From contig DLGO01000071.1 of NCBI GenBank assembly GCA_002482725.1, forward strand, positions 9,599-24,860: DNA of 15,262 nt, written 5' to 3'. This stretch comes from Bacteroidetes bacterium UBA7692. Lineage in GTDB: Bacteria; Bacteroidota; Bacteroidia; Chitinophagales; LD1. The translations under genes and the position numbers were made by a program. Numbering within the stretch: the stretch's first letter is position 1; each line of letters begins with the position of its first letter. The notes below the pieces were generated by a model. The model was not told the origin of the DNA. It worked only from the letters and a program-made list of their open reading frames with translations, and ran no database searches. Below, piece after piece: positions 14,239 to 15,262 of this stretch.

Positions 14239-15225
14239 ATGGCTAACATTATCTATCAATCCAATCCCGATCTGCCAACTATAAAGAAGGGTTGGAAAGG
14301 CAATCCTGTAATAGACGGCAAATTCATAGACCCCAATAAGCGGTTCACGGGCAATTTTACCAAGGCCCTGAAATGGAAGTTGAATGGCAATGAGAAAGCA
14401 CTGGAAAAGAAGAATGATACATGGCTGGCAACAGTAGAGAGTTGCTCCGACTTCCTGAATGGTAAGGGTGATATGATAGTATGGCTGGGGCATGCCAGTT
14501 TCTTTATACAGATAGATGGTGTAAGGATGATTACTGATCCGGTGTTCCATAAGTTGCCGGTTATTTCGCGTTTCTCTGATCTGCCTTGCGATATCTCGGC
14601 ATTTAAGAATATAGACTATGTGCTGCTATCGCATGCGCACCGCGACCATTGCGATATAGGCAGCCTCAGGGATCTATACGCTAATAATAAATTCCACCTG
14701 GTTGCTTCGCTCAATACAGGCAAGTTCGCAGCTAAGTACCTGCCAGGCTTAAAATATACAGAAATGGGCTGGTACCAGCAGTTTAAGCCGCAGGCGCATA
14801 AGCAGTTCACTTTAACTTTTCTGCCTACGCAGCATTGGAGCAACAGATTTCCATGGGATACCAACCAGACCCTTTGGGGTAGTTTTATGATACAAGGGAA
14901 AAGTAAGACGATTTACTTTGGTGGCGATTCGGGCTATTGTGGTTATTTTAAAGAAGTAGCAGCCTTGTTTCCTGATATAGATTACAGCATATTGGGTATT
15001 GGCGCATATCATCCATCATTTATGATGCAGGATGTACACATGAACCCGCACGAGGCTATACAGGCCTATGAAGACCTTGGGGCAAAGCATTTTATTCCTA
15101 TGCATTATGGAACCTTCGACCTGGCAGATGAGCCACTGGGCGAACCTTATAGGCTTATAAGCGATTATAAAGCCAAAAGGAAAGATATCCTTTTGCCACA
15201 CATAGGTGAACTGATCAATTGTTAA
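14239..15225 (+). CDS. MBL-fold metal-dependent hydrolase (NAPE-PLD/UlaG-like)
   Basis: This 328-residue protein has the metallo-beta-lactamase fold with the metal-binding set complete: VWLGHASFFIQIDGVRMITDPVF (81-103), the HAHRDH motif (132-137), H199 (TQHW), D230 (YFGGDSGY) and H289 (MHYGTF). The HxHxDH pattern, the upstream GHAS motif, the GDSGY strand and the late DVHMNPHEA segment (265-273) match the NAPE-PLD/UlaG-like branch rather than beta-lactamases or glyoxalases. Such enzymes use one or two metal ions to hydrolyse phosphoester or lactone bonds, but the substrate cannot be read from sequence. There is no signal peptide, so it is probably cytosolic. The ATG at 14239 gives a normal length. 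It lies 92 bp after apaG with no clear terminator between. Confidence 0.92.
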   Translation: MANIIYQSNPDLPTIKKGWKGNPVIDGKFIDPNKRFTGNFTKALKWKLNGNEKALEKKNDTWLATVESCSDFLNGKGDMIVWLGHASFFIQIDGVRMITDPVFHKLPVISRFSDLPCDISAFKNIDYVLLSHAHRDHCDIGSLRDLYANNKFHLVASLNTGKFAAKYLPGLKYTEMGWYQQFKPQAHKQFTLTFLPTQHWSNRFPWDTNQTLWGSFMIQGKSKTIYFGGDSGYCGYFKEVAALFPDIDYSILGIGAYHPSFMMQDVHMNPHEAIQAYEDLGAKHFIPMHYGTFDLADEPLGEPYRLISDYKAKRKDILLPHIGELINC

Positions 15226-15227
15226 AC

Positions 15228-15244
15228 AAGGGAGTTACTCCCTT
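15228..15244 (+). terminator. Probable weak terminator after the MBL gene
   Basis: AAGGGAG (15228-15234) and CTCCCTT (15238-15244) form a 7-bp stem with a 3-base loop, two bases after the stop. Only a short T-run (TTT) follows before the sequence turns mixed, so termination may be inefficient. Confidence 0.5.
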
Positions 15245-15262
15245 TCTACAGCACCTATATCG

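Noticed and set aside
14239..15225. MBL protein as a beta-lactamase or antibiotic resistance gene
   Set aside because: The motif set matches NAPE-PLD/UlaG-like hydrolases and there is no signal peptide, so a resistance role is not supported.

Overview
The window reads as chromosomal DNA of a member of the Bacteroidota, most plausibly a Chitinophagaceae-like bacterium. The evidence is the absence of Shine-Dalgarno sequences before most starts, -7 elements resembling the Bacteroidota TAnnTTTG consensus placed almost on the start codon, heavy use of the ATA isoleucine codon, and gene families and gene order typical of this phylum. The lineage is inferred from these features, not from a marker gene. 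No tRNA, rRNA, transposase, phage gene or CRISPR array was seen.

Layout. Positions 1-697 carry no convincing gene; they hold palindromic and short repeated sequences, a possible small transcript and a strong terminator at 586-615. Then on the + strand come a DUF502 inner-membrane protein (698-1303) and polyphosphate kinase Ppk1 (1424-3550). A convergent gap with a long inverted repeat separates these from a tightly packed six-gene operon on the - strand, running from 9879 down to 3742: a SpoIIM/DUF95 membrane protein, a six-helix membrane protein, a DUF4129 protein, a DUF4350 protein, a MoxR AAA+ ATPase and a DUF58 protein. The spacings in transcription order are -17, 0, 0, 5 and 6 bp. Divergently, on the + strand, lies an RDD-family membrane protein (10048-10773) that belongs to the same functional cluster. 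It is followed by a large secreted protein combining a CAP/SCP domain, an OmpA-like segment and a helical C-terminus (start GTG 10826), a 67-residue highly expressed-looking small protein with its own strong terminator, ApaG, and a metallo-beta-lactamase-fold hydrolase of the NAPE-PLD/UlaG-like type.

How the genes fit together. The seven-gene RDD / SpoIIM / 6-TM / DUF4129 / DUF4350 / MoxR / DUF58 set is the most interesting block. The MoxR ATPase and DUF58 (von Willebrand-like) pair is a known chaperone-like module. Here it sits in one transcript with four membrane proteins, three of unassigned biochemical role and one (SpoIIM) named after a protein whose sporulation partners are not expected in this phylum. 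My inference is a MoxR-driven membrane complex assembling or regulating an envelope machine. Its function is not established from sequence, and a related gene set exists in other phyla (I recall the Rv3691-Rv3695 region of Mycobacterium tuberculosis). The rest of the window is mostly housekeeping (polyphosphate synthesis, ApaG, MBL hydrolase), apart from the unusual CAP fusion and the 67-residue protein, which looks like a zinc ribbon that has lost most of its cysteines.
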